A DNA stretch of 64,000 nucleotides from an uncultured Bacteroidales bacterium (GCA_947173955.1 CAMWHE010000003.1:52353-116352); one strand, 5' to 3'. Shown: positions 9,780-17,278, numbered from the stretch's first letter. The notes: a model not told the origin generated them from the sequence alone. Translations and numbers: made by a program.

Positions 9780-10847
9780 TCAGTATTTTTTCAGTACGGA
9801 TTGCAGCTGTGAGATATCGTCGATGCGCTCTGTCAGCTGGCCGTCGCGGTCTATTATGAAGAGAGCCGGAAGCGCTCCTACATTATATGTGCGAAGCACG
9901 CGGTCGCCGTCGGCCGTGGTGTTGTAGACCGAAGTCCAGGGGAGGTTGGTGGCTACCTCGCGCCATGCCACTTCGTTGGGGTCGAAGCTGACCTGATAGA
10001 TGTCGGCAAGGCCGTTATGCCATGCGAAGGCGAGAGCCTGATTGACCACGGGAGCCGACTCGAGGGAGTGGGCCGAAAAGCAGAGGATGACGGGCTTGCC
10101 TTTCTGCGTGAGCTCCGAGAGCGAGCGCTTGTTGCCGTCGAGACCCATGAGCGAGATGTCGGGGAATCCAATTTCCTCGGCCACAGCTGCCGAGCGGGGT
10201 CTGACGAGATTGGCCAGCTCTGCTGTGCGCGGATCGTAGGGACGATACTGGGTGTAGAGATTGGCCACGGCGCGTATGATTTTGAGATCGAAGCGGTTGG
10301 CCGGGTCGAAGAGGGTGCGGTTGCCCACATTGCGCGTGATGACATAGAATGCGGAGAGGTCGCCGGGAGCCGGGGCGATCACTTCGTCGTAGAGGCGGCG
10401 CTTCAGGACGGAGTCGGCGGCTACGGCCTGCTCTGACGAGGCTGCTATGGCCTGGTCGATGATATCGTTGGCGAGCTGCATGAGGTCGGCTGACCGGGAG
10501 CCTGAGATGCGGCCTTTGGCGAAGTCGGCGGTATCGGCTGCGATGGTGATGTCCTCAGTGCTGTCGACAGGGAAGTAGAGGATGTTGCCGGAGTAGCTGA
10601 GGCGGTAGAAGTCGGGATAGTCCATGCGCCCCTTTGCGATGGAGAATGATCCGTCGGCGCCGGTGCGTGCTGAGTCGATGGTCACCCAGCGGTTGCCGGC
10701 AAATCGCTGGAGGGTCACGGTGCGGGAGTCGGCGCCGTCGATTTTGCCGCTGACCGACCACTGCGAGTCGGCCTTCTTATTGCCGGAGCAGGCTGCCATG
10801 AGAGCTGTCATGGCTGCTGCGGCTACTATAGAGTATATAGGTCTCAT
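9780..10847 (-). CDS. TlpA/thioredoxin-fold lipoprotein lacking the CXXC motif
   Basis: This is a 355-residue lipoprotein with lipobox MAAC (Cys20). After a DUF4369-like N-terminal beta domain (about 30-120) there is a helical linker and a C-terminal thioredoxin-like fold (about 220-355) of the TlpA/AhpC type common in Bacteroidetes. In that fold, the segment after the KPVILCF strand reads SAHSLESAP where the family normally has a W-C-x-x-C active site. Both redox cysteines are missing, so disulfide exchange is unlikely and a binding or structural role is more plausible. It starts 18 bp after the HIT gene stop and is probably the last gene of the greA operon. Confidence 0.8.
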   Translation of the reverse strand: MRPIYSIVAAAAMTALMAACSGNKKADSQWSVSGKIDGADSRTVTLQRFAGNRWVTIDSARTGADGSFSIAKGRMDYPDFYRLSYSGNILYFPVDSTEDITIAADTADFAKGRISGSRSADLMQLANDIIDQAIAASSEQAVAADSVLKRRLYDEVIAPAPGDLSAFYVITRNVGNRTLFDPANRFDLKIIRAVANLYTQYRPYDPRTAELANLVRPRSAAVAEEIGFPDISLMGLDGNKRSLSELTQKGKPVILCFSAHSLESAPVVNQALAFAWHNGLADIYQVSFDPNEVAWREVATNLPWTSVYNTTADGDRVLRTYNVGALPALFIIDRDGQLTERIDDISQLQSVLKKY

Positions 10848-10865
10848 TGCCGGGAGGAATAGAGG

Positions 10866-11276
10866 TTACTTATCATTGTTCTGAGCGTCGAAGGCTTCTG
10901 TTATGGCCTTGGCGAGGCGCTCCATCTCTTCGGCGGGCAGAGTCTTCTTGTTGTTGAAGTCCATGTCACCCTCATGGGTCAGGGGGATGAGGTGGATGTG
11001 GGCGTGGGGCACTTCGAGGCCGATCACTGCGACACCTATCTTGCGACAGGGCACGGCGGCCTTGACGGCGCGCGCCACTTTGTGGGCGAAGCTCTGCAGG
11101 CGGAGATATTCGTCGGAGTCGAGGTCGAAGATATAGTCGATTTCGTGTTTTGGAACGACCAGCGTGTGACCCGGCTGCACGGGGTTGATGTCGAGGAATG
11201 CGAAGCAGTCGTCGTTTTCGGCTACCTTGTATGAGGGTATTTCGCCGGCTATGATGCGTGAGAAGATGGATGCCAT
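10866..11276 (-). CDS. HIT family nucleotide-binding protein
   Basis: This is a small cytosolic HINT-like nucleotide hydrolase or transferase. The 136 residues start at the ATG at 11274-11276 (MASIFSRIIAGEIPSYK, the standard N-terminus). A 23-residue upstream extension is dismissed because the conserved fold begins here. The family's His-triad is seen as HAHIHL at residues 91-96, preceded by the GHTLVVPKHE segment. It lies 43 bp downstream of greA and 18 bp upstream of the TlpA-like gene on the same strand, indicating one operon. The natural substrate is not known. Confidence 0.93.
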   Translation of the reverse strand: MASIFSRIIAGEIPSYKVAENDDCFAFLDINPVQPGHTLVVPKHEIDYIFDLDSDEYLRLQSFAHKVARAVKAAVPCRKIGVAVIGLEVPHAHIHLIPLTHEGDMDFNNKKTLPAEEMERLAKAITEAFDAQNNDK

Positions 11277-11319
11277 AAGGGGGGGTATTAATAAATATAT
11301 GTGTAGTGTCGCTCCGGGA

Positions 11320-11790
11320 TCAGAAGCTGATATCGAGGATTTCAAATTTCATGAGTCCCTGGGGAACTTTGATTTCTACCACGTCGCCTTTCTTGTGGCC
11401 GAGCAGGCCCTGGGCGATGGGGGTTGAGGCGGCGATCTTTTTCTCCTTGAGGTTGGCCTCGCTGTCGGTGACGATAGTGTATTCTACAGCCATGTTGTTG
11501 GCAAGATTCTTGATCTTGACCTTGTTCATGATCTGCACTTCGTCAGTGTTGAGTTTGCTTTCGTCGATGATGCGTGCGGAGGCGACGAGATCCTTGAGCA
11601 TCGAGATCTTCATCTCGAGCAGGCCCTGAGCCTCTTTGGCAGCGTCGTATTCGGCATTCTCCGAGAGGTCGCCTTTATCGCGAGCTTCAGCGATGGCGCG
11701 TGATATTTCGGGTCGCTTAACATTTTCAAGATAAGCGATTTCTTCCATTTTTTTCTTATAACCTTCCTTGGTCATGAATGTGATTGCCAT
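11320..11790 (-). CDS. greA: Transcription elongation factor GreA
   Basis: GreA enters the RNA polymerase secondary channel and stimulates cleavage of backtracked transcripts. The 156-residue protein has the N-terminal coiled-coil (about 1-75), including the EARDKGDLSENAEYDAAKE motif that carries the acidic catalytic tip. The FKBP-like C-terminal domain follows (about 80-156). Length is typical. It heads a greA-HIT-TlpA-like operon with a consensus promoter at 11887-11918. Confidence 0.96.
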   Translation of the reverse strand: MAITFMTKEGYKKKMEEIAYLENVKRPEISRAIAEARDKGDLSENAEYDAAKEAQGLLEMKISMLKDLVASARIIDESKLNTDEVQIMNKVKIKNLANNMAVEYTIVTDSEANLKEKKIAASTPIAQGLLGHKKGDVVEIKVPQGLMKFEILDISF

Positions 11791-11886
11791 GGGTAGTCGG
11801 TGTCTTTAGTTTTACAATAAAAAAAGTAGCGCCTCGGCCGTGATGTCGGTGAGACCCTAAGAATTAATAATCGGTAATTACATTGG

Positions 11887-11918
11887 CAAAGGTAGTAATT
11901 GCTCGCTCACTTTCCAAA
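11887..11918 (-). promoter_or_regulatory. Promoter of greA operon
   Basis: On the minus strand TTTG (11918-11915), a 20-bp spacer and TACCTTTG (11894-11887) match the Bacteroidetes consensus exactly. It implies a leader of roughly 90 nt before greA. Confidence 0.75.
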
Positions 11919-11982
11919 TATTTCCTCAAAAAATACCCGTCTTCGCGTCGCTGATCCGGAATGGATGAAGTGGATGAGCGTA

Positions 11983-12018
11983 TTTGACAGTTAAAGACTC
12001 CTTTTTTACATAACTTTG
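11983..12018 (+). promoter_or_regulatory. Putative promoter of first small lipoprotein
   Basis: TAACTTTG at 12011-12018 fits the -7 box. A TTTG at 11983-11986 is 24 bp upstream, longer than the usual 19-21. The lipoprotein gene starts at 12116, leaving a leader of about 90 nt. Confidence 0.45.
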
Positions 12019-12115
12019 CCTGTGTCAATGCGGAGAGAGCTCTCTAACCCCTGATTCGGACATATTTTCACCTACATCATACTAATCATTAACCAATATT
12101 AAAAACAAAAGAACA

Positions 12116-12385
12116 ATGAAGATTTTCAAATCATTCGCAGCTTGCGCCATGCTCTTCGCCATGGCATCTTGCTCCTCGGGTCCCGCCGACCAGATCGCAA
12201 AGGTCTATGAGAATGCGGCAAAAGAAATCAAGGCAGCACCTACGGAGGATGACGCCCGCCAGATCTATCAGGATGCTCAGGCGAAAGTCATGCAGATTGT
12301 TAATGACAACGGCGGCTTTGTCGAAACCAATAAAAAAGTGGATGCAGCTGCCGAAAAGATGGATAAGGCCTGGCAGGAATATTAA
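12116..12385 (+). CDS. Small lipoprotein, subfamily A (DQ-type repeat)
   Basis: An 89-residue lipoprotein with lipobox MASC (Cys19). The mature part is one alpha-helical unit: PADQIAKVYENAAKEIKAA, then a spacer with DDARQIY, then a second helix ending KMDKAWQEY. It is clearly paralogous to the gene at 13256 and to the repeat units of the gene at 13623. No known domain was recognised. The predicted location is the inner leaflet of the outer membrane or the cell surface. It has its own terminator at 12421. Members of this cluster may form helical bundles or bind a partner, but nothing in the sequence shows which. Confidence 0.85.
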   Translation: MKIFKSFAACAMLFAMASCSSGPADQIAKVYENAAKEIKAAPTEDDARQIYQDAQAKVMQIVNDNGGFVETNKKVDAAAEKMDKAWQEY

Positions 12386-12420
12386 GCGAGACACGCGCTA
12401 CACATCTTTGTTTTTACCTA

Positions 12421-12457
12421 AAGCGGTTACCCCCGGCGGGGGTAGCCGCTTTTTTTA
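12421..12457 (+). terminator. Intrinsic terminator after first lipoprotein
   Basis: AAGCGGTTACCCCC and GGGGGTAGCCGCTT form a long GC-rich stem with a minimal loop, followed by seven T. Confidence 0.85.
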
Positions 12458-12558
12458 TGTATATATGTCTCCGGTCATGACCCTGCGCCACATTTAAAAA
12501 AATCGCCACGCGTGCAAAATGGTACAAAATGGAAAGGGCGGAGAGTTATTTTTTTACA

Positions 12559-12566
12559 TACCTTTG
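12559..12566 (+). promoter_or_regulatory. -7 box of the HTH-like gene
   Basis: TACCTTTG here lies 27 bp before the ATG at 12594. No good -33 TTTG was found at the normal spacing. Confidence 0.45.
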
Positions 12567-12593
12567 CGGATGTTAACATTATGACCACCGCAA

Positions 12594-13193
12594 ATGACAG
12601 TAAAGAGTCTTTCATCCGAGGATCTGAAATCTCTGCAGGCAGAGGTAGAGCGCCAGGCGAAGTGTACGATGTCGACACCCGCTGATTTTAAGCGCCTGTC
12701 GGAGCTGATTCATGCCACGACCCAGCTGATGGTGAGCGCGACGACGCTGAAGCGCGTCTGGGGCTATCAGAAAGACACTGCCGAGAGCTACCATCCGAGC
12801 AACTACACCCTCCGCGCGCTTTCCCGGCTGGTAGGTTACCGGGAATTTGATGAGTTCTGCGAAAGATGTTCCGGCACCGATGAACTGACATCGGCCAACT
12901 ATTATGGCGAAATGGTGGAGTGCATCGACCTGCCGAAAAACACTCTCGTCAGCGTCAGATGGAATCCTGACCGGGTCTGCCTTCTCAAGCATATATTTGA
13001 CTCCCACTTTGAGGTGATAGAGGCTAAGAACTGCAAGATAATGGCCGGCGACATAGTCACCTGCAGCGTCTTCGTGCAGAATGCGCCGCTCTACTTCCAG
13101 TCAGTTCATCGCGATGGAGTCGCGCCGATGACCTATGTGGCCGGGATGCCCGGCGGGGTGTCTTATGAAATAGTCGGGAAAGACCCACACTAA
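12594..13193 (+). CDS. Hypothetical protein with Bacteroidetes HTH-like N-terminal domain
   Basis: A 199-residue cytosolic protein. Residues about 30-88 follow a pattern I know from many Bacteroidetes proteins: a helix, then S-A-T-T-L-K-R-V-W-G-Y, a variable loop, then TLRALSRLVGYREFDEFC. This resembles a small helix-turn-helix unit used as an N-terminal module before varied effector domains. Residues about 100-195 are a predicted beta-rich domain (VSVRWNPDRVCLLKHI, YFQSVHRDG) of unknown type. The start at 12594 is preferred because the overlapping ATG at 12581 opens a frame that stops quickly. It sits between two subfamily A lipoproteins, and could regulate them, but this is inference from position only. 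Confidence 0.7.
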   Translation: MTVKSLSSEDLKSLQAEVERQAKCTMSTPADFKRLSELIHATTQLMVSATTLKRVWGYQKDTAESYHPSNYTLRALSRLVGYREFDEFCERCSGTDELTSANYYGEMVECIDLPKNTLVSVRWNPDRVCLLKHIFDSHFEVIEAKNCKIMAGDIVTCSVFVQNAPLYFQSVHRDGVAPMTYVAGMPGGVSYEIVGKDPH

Positions 13194-13255
13194 CAGCCGG
13201 ATTATAATTCCTTGAGATAAATTTTTTTAATCAATCATTTAAACGCTAATTTATT

Positions 13256-13540
13256 ATGAAAAAAGTTTTCAAATCACTCGCAGTATGCGGTATGCTTTTC
13301 ATGATGGCTTCCTGCTCATCCAATCCCGCCGATCAGGTTGTAAAGGTTTACGAAAAAGCAGCCAAGGAGATCGCTAACGCCAAGGACGAGGATGCCGCTG
13401 AAAAAATCTATGAAGCAGCTCTGGAAAAGAAGGATAAGATCGTCAAGGACAATCCCGACTTTGAGCCTACCGATGCACAGGATAAGAAGATAGATGAGGC
13501 TTACGAAAAGATGCAGAAAGCCTGGTATAACAAAGATTAA
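13256..13540 (+). CDS. Small lipoprotein, subfamily A
   Basis: A 94-residue lipoprotein with lipobox MASC (Cys20). The mature part is Lys/Glu/Ala-rich and helical: NPADQVVKVYEKAAKEIANA, DEDAAEKIYEAALEKKDKI, DNPDFEPTD, then YEKMQKAW. It is the closest paralogue of the gene at 12116 and supplies the pattern seen in units 1-3 of the next gene. It has a strong AAAAAAG-rich start context and a terminator at 13571. Function is unknown. Confidence 0.85.
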   Translation: MKKVFKSLAVCGMLFMMASCSSNPADQVVKVYEKAAKEIANAKDEDAAEKIYEAALEKKDKIVKDNPDFEPTDAQDKKIDEAYEKMQKAWYNKD

Positions 13541-13570
13541 CTTTATACAATATACACATCTTTGTTTGTG

Positions 13571-13598
13571 AGTGGCAGCCTGACGTGGCTGCCACTTT
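13571..13598 (+). terminator. Terminator after second small lipoprotein
   Basis: AGTGGCAGCC and GGCTGCCACT pair perfectly around TGACGT and are followed by four T. Confidence 0.8.
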
Positions 13599-13622
13599 TC
13601 AGATAAAAATCACAGAACACAT

Positions 13623-14759
13623 ATGAATAAGATATTTATATCGCTCGCCGCAGCCGGAGCGCTTGTCATGGCGGCATCATGCTCATCCAATGCCGTTAAT
13701 CCCGTTGATCAGGCAATAGCTATCAGCGAACAGGCTGTCAAGGATATTCAGGCGGCAAAGAGAGATACGGAGACCCGGCTGATCGATTTGGTCGCAGAGC
13801 ACCAGATTGACAGTATCGCCGATATGCTTGAGAAAATGTTTGAGGCTGCGAATGACCGGGTGTATGATGTTTATGAAGCTTATGATGAAGACGAACCCGG
13901 TAAGGCTTCTTCAGTAGCGGCATCTTTAGCTAAGGTCAATAAAACAGGGTTTGAACCCTTGGATCAGGCTTACGCGATCAGCGAGAAAGCTGTAAATGAA
14001 ATAGTGAAATCCAAGACAGATAAGGAGGCAGAACAAATCTACGAAACGGCTGACCACCAGATAGACAGCATTGCCAAGGTGGTGGGTGGTAAGCTGGAGG
14101 CGGCTTATAAACAGGTATATAAAGCCTATACTGCCTTTGATGAAGACAAAGTCGCCGCTGATCCATCCAAGGCATCTGCCCCGTCAACCAGCTCTCCGGA
14201 GATAGCCGACGAGATCATCAGCATATTTATGACTGCCGCTCAGAATATCCGGAATGCAAAAACTGATTATCAGAAGGAGTTGATCTACTATACCGCCAAG
14301 CTAAAGGTTGAGGAACTTGCTGATAACTATGATCCTGCCTATGAGGATTATCGCAGGATAAATGCGGCTGAAAAAGTGATGTCGGCTGCATGGTGGAACT
14401 TTGAAGAACCTGATGATATCCGCGAGAACGTTGAGGATATCTGCGAAACATCATCACCCGAGAAACAGTTGGAAAACATGATCGACAAATACACAGCCAA
14501 GGTCGAAAAGGCTAAATCAGCCGATGATCTCACCAAGATTTATGCCGACTTCATGGAAGATGCTATGGCGCTCGAAAAAAAATATCCCGACTTCAATCCC
14601 GAAAACAAAGAGGCGTTAGAAGCTAAAATTGAGAAGTTTCAGTATGCCCTTGTAGCCAAAGCAGAAGAATTTGATTATATCCGTGAGAACGTTGAGGATA
14701 TCTACGAAGCCCCGGAAGAAATCGACGACGAGTGTGTAGAGGACTACGACGATTGGTAA
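13623..14759 (+). CDS. Multi-repeat lipoprotein joining both lipoprotein subfamilies
   Basis: A 378-residue lipoprotein (lipobox AASC, Cys20) built of four helical units. Units 1 (about 26-105), 2 (about 111-185) and 3 (about 195-255) follow the subfamily A pattern: NPVDQAIAISEQAVKDIQAAK, EPLDQAYAISEKAVNEIVKSK and EIADEIISIFMTAAQNIRNAK. Unit 4 (about 277-350) follows the subfamily B pattern of the genes at 16.0-17.2 kb: SPEKQLENMIDKYTAKVEKA, then SADDLTKIY, then YPDFNPEN. The motif I-R-E-N-V-E-D-I-(C/Y)-E flanks unit 4 on both sides. The C-terminus is very acidic. It reads as an internal duplication plus a fusion. Function is unknown. A terminator follows at 14785. Confidence 0.85.
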   Translation: MNKIFISLAAAGALVMAASCSSNAVNPVDQAIAISEQAVKDIQAAKRDTETRLIDLVAEHQIDSIADMLEKMFEAANDRVYDVYEAYDEDEPGKASSVAASLAKVNKTGFEPLDQAYAISEKAVNEIVKSKTDKEAEQIYETADHQIDSIAKVVGGKLEAAYKQVYKAYTAFDEDKVAADPSKASAPSTSSPEIADEIISIFMTAAQNIRNAKTDYQKELIYYTAKLKVEELADNYDPAYEDYRRINAAEKVMSAAWWNFEEPDDIRENVEDICETSSPEKQLENMIDKYTAKVEKAKSADDLTKIYADFMEDAMALEKKYPDFNPENKEALEAKIEKFQYALVAKAEEFDYIRENVEDIYEAPEEIDDECVEDYDDW

Positions 14760-14784
14760 CGGATAGTCGTAATAGTCTGTTGAT

Positions 14785-14817
14785 AAGCGGCGGCCGGATG
14801 CGGTTGCCGCTTTTTTT
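14785..14817 (+). terminator. Terminator after multi-repeat lipoprotein
   Basis: AAGCGGCGGCC pairs with GGTTGCCGCTT (one G-U) around a 6-base loop, followed by a run of T. It lies between two convergent genes. Confidence 0.8.
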
Positions 14818-14848
14818 ACTACAGGGTCTCCTGATGGCTGTGGGGCGG

Positions 14849-15937
14849 TCAGTCGTCCGAATCGATTTCCGAACCGAATGAAGCAATAAATTTGAGCAGT
14901 TCAATTATTTGCTCTTTGTCTTTCTCGGATTTGTCGGGAGCGGATGAGACTGCCGGAGAGGTTGCCTTTTCTGTTGCCGGACTGTCGGTCTGGTCAGTGG
15001 GGATGATCGACAGCATATTTATGAATGTGTTCATGATATCCCCCGGATCCTCGAGGTCGGCCGGATCATCCTCGTCGGTGATCCCGGCGATCTCAGAGCC
15101 GGCTGAAGATGGAGTTGAAGAGGTAGGGGGAGCCGGAGTCAGGAGGTAAACTGCGGTGCCGACGGCTATGACGGCTATGGCCGCCGGAATCAGTATGCGG
15201 CGGTAGCTGCGTCGCTGTGATTGCAGCTGAGAAAGCCGATTGACAATGTATTGCATCGACGGCCGGCGGGCGGGGTCGGGAGAGAGACATTTGCGTGCCA
15301 GACGGCGATAGCGTGCCGGCAGGCTGAGCATATTGAGTATCAGGCCGAAAGAGTAGATGTCTGACCGTGTGTCTGACCCTGTGCCGTCGAGTTGTTCCGG
15401 CGCTCCGAAGGCTTTTGTGGCACCCGACCGCTTCATGAACAGGTAGTCGTCCGCGTCGGCGAGTCCGAAGTCTATGAGCTTCACGTCGCGCCGGGTGTGG
15501 GTGATCATCACATTGTCAGGCTTAAGGTCGCGGTGGGCTATCCCCTTGGCGTGGGCGTATTCGAGAGCCTCGGCGAGCTGAAGGGCGATGCGCCGGCGCT
15601 CTGCGGGCGATGGATTCGTGGAGAGCCAGTCGCTGAGGGTCATGCCGTCGATCCATTCCATCAGTATGCCGTCGCCATATTCCGGGAGCGACTCATAGCT
15701 GAGATAGCGCAGGATGTTGGCGTGGTCGAGCGTGATCGCGATATCAAATTCCTTGCGGAGCAATGCCTGATATTGTGGCGCGGAGGCGAGTTCCGGTCGA
15801 AGGCATTTGAAAATGTATTTGCGGCCGTTGCGCACCGTCAGCAACAGTTGGCAGTACCCCGTCAGCTTTATGACGGCGACTGTCCCTGCCGCGGTAGGAC
15901 TCTCAGTGGATAATACGGATGTCAGCGGGTTTTGCAT
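14849..15937 (-). CDS. Membrane-anchored Ser/Thr protein kinase
   Basis: A 362-residue Hanks-type kinase. Visible motifs are Lys44 (IFKCLRPE), the catalytic loop HRDLKPDN at 135-142, DFG at 156-158, the APE motif at 179-181 and RSDIYSFG at 191-198. The glycine-rich loop is not clear, which is atypical. One membrane helix (about 248-266) follows, then a tail of about 95 residues rich in Pro, Ser, Thr, Asp and Glu outside the cytoplasm, with no PASTA or other recognised sensor domain. The gene sits between the two lipoprotein subfamilies and converges with the multi-repeat lipoprotein. A sensory link to those lipoproteins is possible but is inference from position. Confidence 0.88.
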   Translation of the reverse strand: MQNPLTSVLSTESPTAAGTVAVIKLTGYCQLLLTVRNGRKYIFKCLRPELASAPQYQALLRKEFDIAITLDHANILRYLSYESLPEYGDGILMEWIDGMTLSDWLSTNPSPAERRRIALQLAEALEYAHAKGIAHRDLKPDNVMITHTRRDVKLIDFGLADADDYLFMKRSGATKAFGAPEQLDGTGSDTRSDIYSFGLILNMLSLPARYRRLARKCLSPDPARRPSMQYIVNRLSQLQSQRRSYRRILIPAAIAVIAVGTAVYLLTPAPPTSSTPSSAGSEIAGITDEDDPADLEDPGDIMNTFINMLSIIPTDQTDSPATEKATSPAVSSAPDKSEKDKEQIIELLKFIASFGSEIDSDD

Positions 15938-16027
15938 CAGCTTGAAGGCTCTGTTTTGCCTGTCACAAAGTTAGCAAAACAGCTCAATCATTCCTAATGT
16001 TTTTTGATTATATCCGACAATTACCGG

Positions 16028-16327
16028 TTAGTCTTCAGAGTATAAAAATTCTTCGTGCTTTTTGTCAAATGTGGAATTGATCTTAATCACTTTGTCCATT
16101 AGTATTTGGCTATCAGAATTAAGAAGTTCCGGATATTCATCGCATAATTGGCGCATTTCTTTCTCGAATCGGGCGTTGATGACAACGAGATCTACCGTTG
16201 ACGTCGACTGTTCCATTTCCGAGATGTATTTATCCATAATTTTTTCTGCCTGTTTCTCGGGCGATGATGAGCAGGCCGCGGCGAAGAGAGTCAGCGCGCA
16301 GGCGGCTGAGAGAACAATTTTTTTCAT
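16028..16327 (-). CDS. Small lipoprotein, subfamily B
   Basis: A 99-residue lipoprotein from the ATG at 16325-16327. The frame extends upstream but the signal peptide begins here. Lipobox AAAC (Cys19) is followed by SSSPEKQAEKIMDKYISEME, then RFEKEMRQLCDEYPELLNSD and a Lys-rich end. A TATATTTG -7 box (minus strand, 16351-16358) lies just upstream. Its signal-peptide DNA is almost the same as that of the genes at 16467 and 17200, while the mature part has diverged. Function is unknown. Confidence 0.82.
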   Translation of the reverse strand: MKKIVLSAACALTLFAAACSSSPEKQAEKIMDKYISEMEQSTSTVDLVVINARFEKEMRQLCDEYPELLNSDSQILMDKVIKINSTFDKKHEEFLYSED

Positions 16328-16350
16328 ATTGATAATGTTGGTCAGGACTG

Positions 16351-16358
16351 CAAATATA
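16351..16358 (-). promoter_or_regulatory. -7 box of subfamily B lipoprotein gene
   Basis: The minus strand reads TATATTTG, 24 bp upstream of the ATG at 16327. No clear -33 element was found. Confidence 0.4.
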
Positions 16359-16406
16359 GCGATTATAATTATTATAGCTATTTGTCGTAGTGGGTAATAT
16401 GATAAG

Positions 16407-16442
16407 GCGGCCACGTCAATATGGCATTTTTGACGTGGCCGC
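16407..16442 (-). terminator. Long hairpin after second subfamily B gene
   Basis: GCGGCCACGTCAA at 16407-16419 pairs perfectly with 16430-16442 around a T-rich loop. There is no T run on the minus side (the sequence continues CTTATCATAT), so it may work as a weak or bidirectional terminator. Confidence 0.55.
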
Positions 16443-16466
16443 TTATTGTCTCGGGGATGGGAGTCT

Positions 16467-16778
16467 TTAGAATAATTCGGATCCAAAGTTCGCACCCAGT
16501 TCTTCTGCTTTGTCTTCGAAAGCCTCATACAGGTCAGCCATTTTTTCCTGGAGCAGTTCGTTGTCTTCGGCGTTGAAGTCGGGATGCTTTTCGTCAAATT
16601 TCATGGCTTCTTCCATGAAGCTGCCGAAAATTTTTTCAAGATCTTCACCGGATTTAGCTTTTTCGATCTTGGTCGTGTATTTGTCGAGCAAGTTTTCTGC
16701 CTGTTTCTCGGGTGATGATGAGCAGGCTACGGCGAATAGAGTCAGCGCGCAAGCAGCTGAGAGGATAATTTTTTTCAT
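16467..16778 (-). CDS. Small lipoprotein, subfamily B
   Basis: A 103-residue lipoprotein, lipobox AVAC (Cys19), then SSSPEKQAENLLDKYTTKIE, SGEDLEKIFGSFMEEAMKF, HPDFNAED and a helical end. Of the three subfamily B genes this one is the closest match to unit 4 of the multi-repeat protein at 13623, including the KAKSG/A-D-DL-x-KI spacing and the YPDFN/HPDFN turn. It is predicted to be all helical and very acidic at the C-terminus. No domain was recognised. Confidence 0.85.
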   Translation of the reverse strand: MKKIILSAACALTLFAVACSSSPEKQAENLLDKYTTKIEKAKSGEDLEKIFGSFMEEAMKFDEKHPDFNAEDNELLQEKMADLYEAFEDKAEELGANFGSELF

Positions 16779-16843
16779 TGTGATCTGTGGTTAGAGTGGC
16801 TGGAGTGAGTGTTTTTTATATATAGATGAGGGTGTGCGGATTG

Positions 16844-17200
16844 TTATTCGTATACTTCAGAGACAGCTTCTTCTACTATATCGAGTTCTTCCTCTGCAAA
16901 GCCGCCGAGATTGCCGAAGAGTTCGCTTGCTTTAGCGTTGACGACTTCTTCGAATTTCTGAGCTTTATCTTCTAATACTTGGTTGCCTTCGGGATCGAAG
17001 TCGGGATATTTCTTTGCAAGTTCCATCATTTTTGTTCCGAGCTCCATGCTGATTTTCTGGAGGTCGTCAGCGGACTGGGCATTCTGGATCTTTGTGGTGT
17101 AAGTGTCAAGTACTTTTTCGAACTGTTTCTCGGGTGATGATGAGCAGGATACGGCGAAGAGAGTCAGCGCGCAAGCGGCTGAGAGGATGATTTTTTTCAT
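16844..17200 (-). CDS. Small lipoprotein, subfamily B
   Basis: A 118-residue lipoprotein (lipobox AVSC, Cys19) with SSSPEKQFEKVLDTYTTKIQ, SADDLQKISMELGTKMMEL, YPDFDPEG, then a helix with EVVNAKASELF and an acidic tail EEELDIVEEAVSEVYE-like. The tail resembles the acidic ends of the multi-repeat protein. The promoter is at 17245-17278. It may be cotranscribed with the two similar genes downstream, although hairpins lie between them. Confidence 0.85.
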   Translation of the reverse strand: MKKIILSAACALTLFAVSCSSSPEKQFEKVLDTYTTKIQNAQSADDLQKISMELGTKMMELAKKYPDFDPEGNQVLEDKAQKFEEVVNAKASELFGNLGGFAEEELDIVEEAVSEVYE

Positions 17201-17244
17201 TGTGTGATGGTTTAAAGTGGATGAAAATGGAATAGTATGGAGTG

Positions 17245-17278
17245 CAAATATAGCGATTTTAAATCAACTGACTGCAAT
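17245..17278 (-). promoter_or_regulatory. Putative promoter of subfamily B lipoprotein genes
   Basis: The minus strand has ATTG (17278-17275), 22 bp, then TATATTTG (17252-17245), 45 bp upstream of the ATG. Confidence 0.5.
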
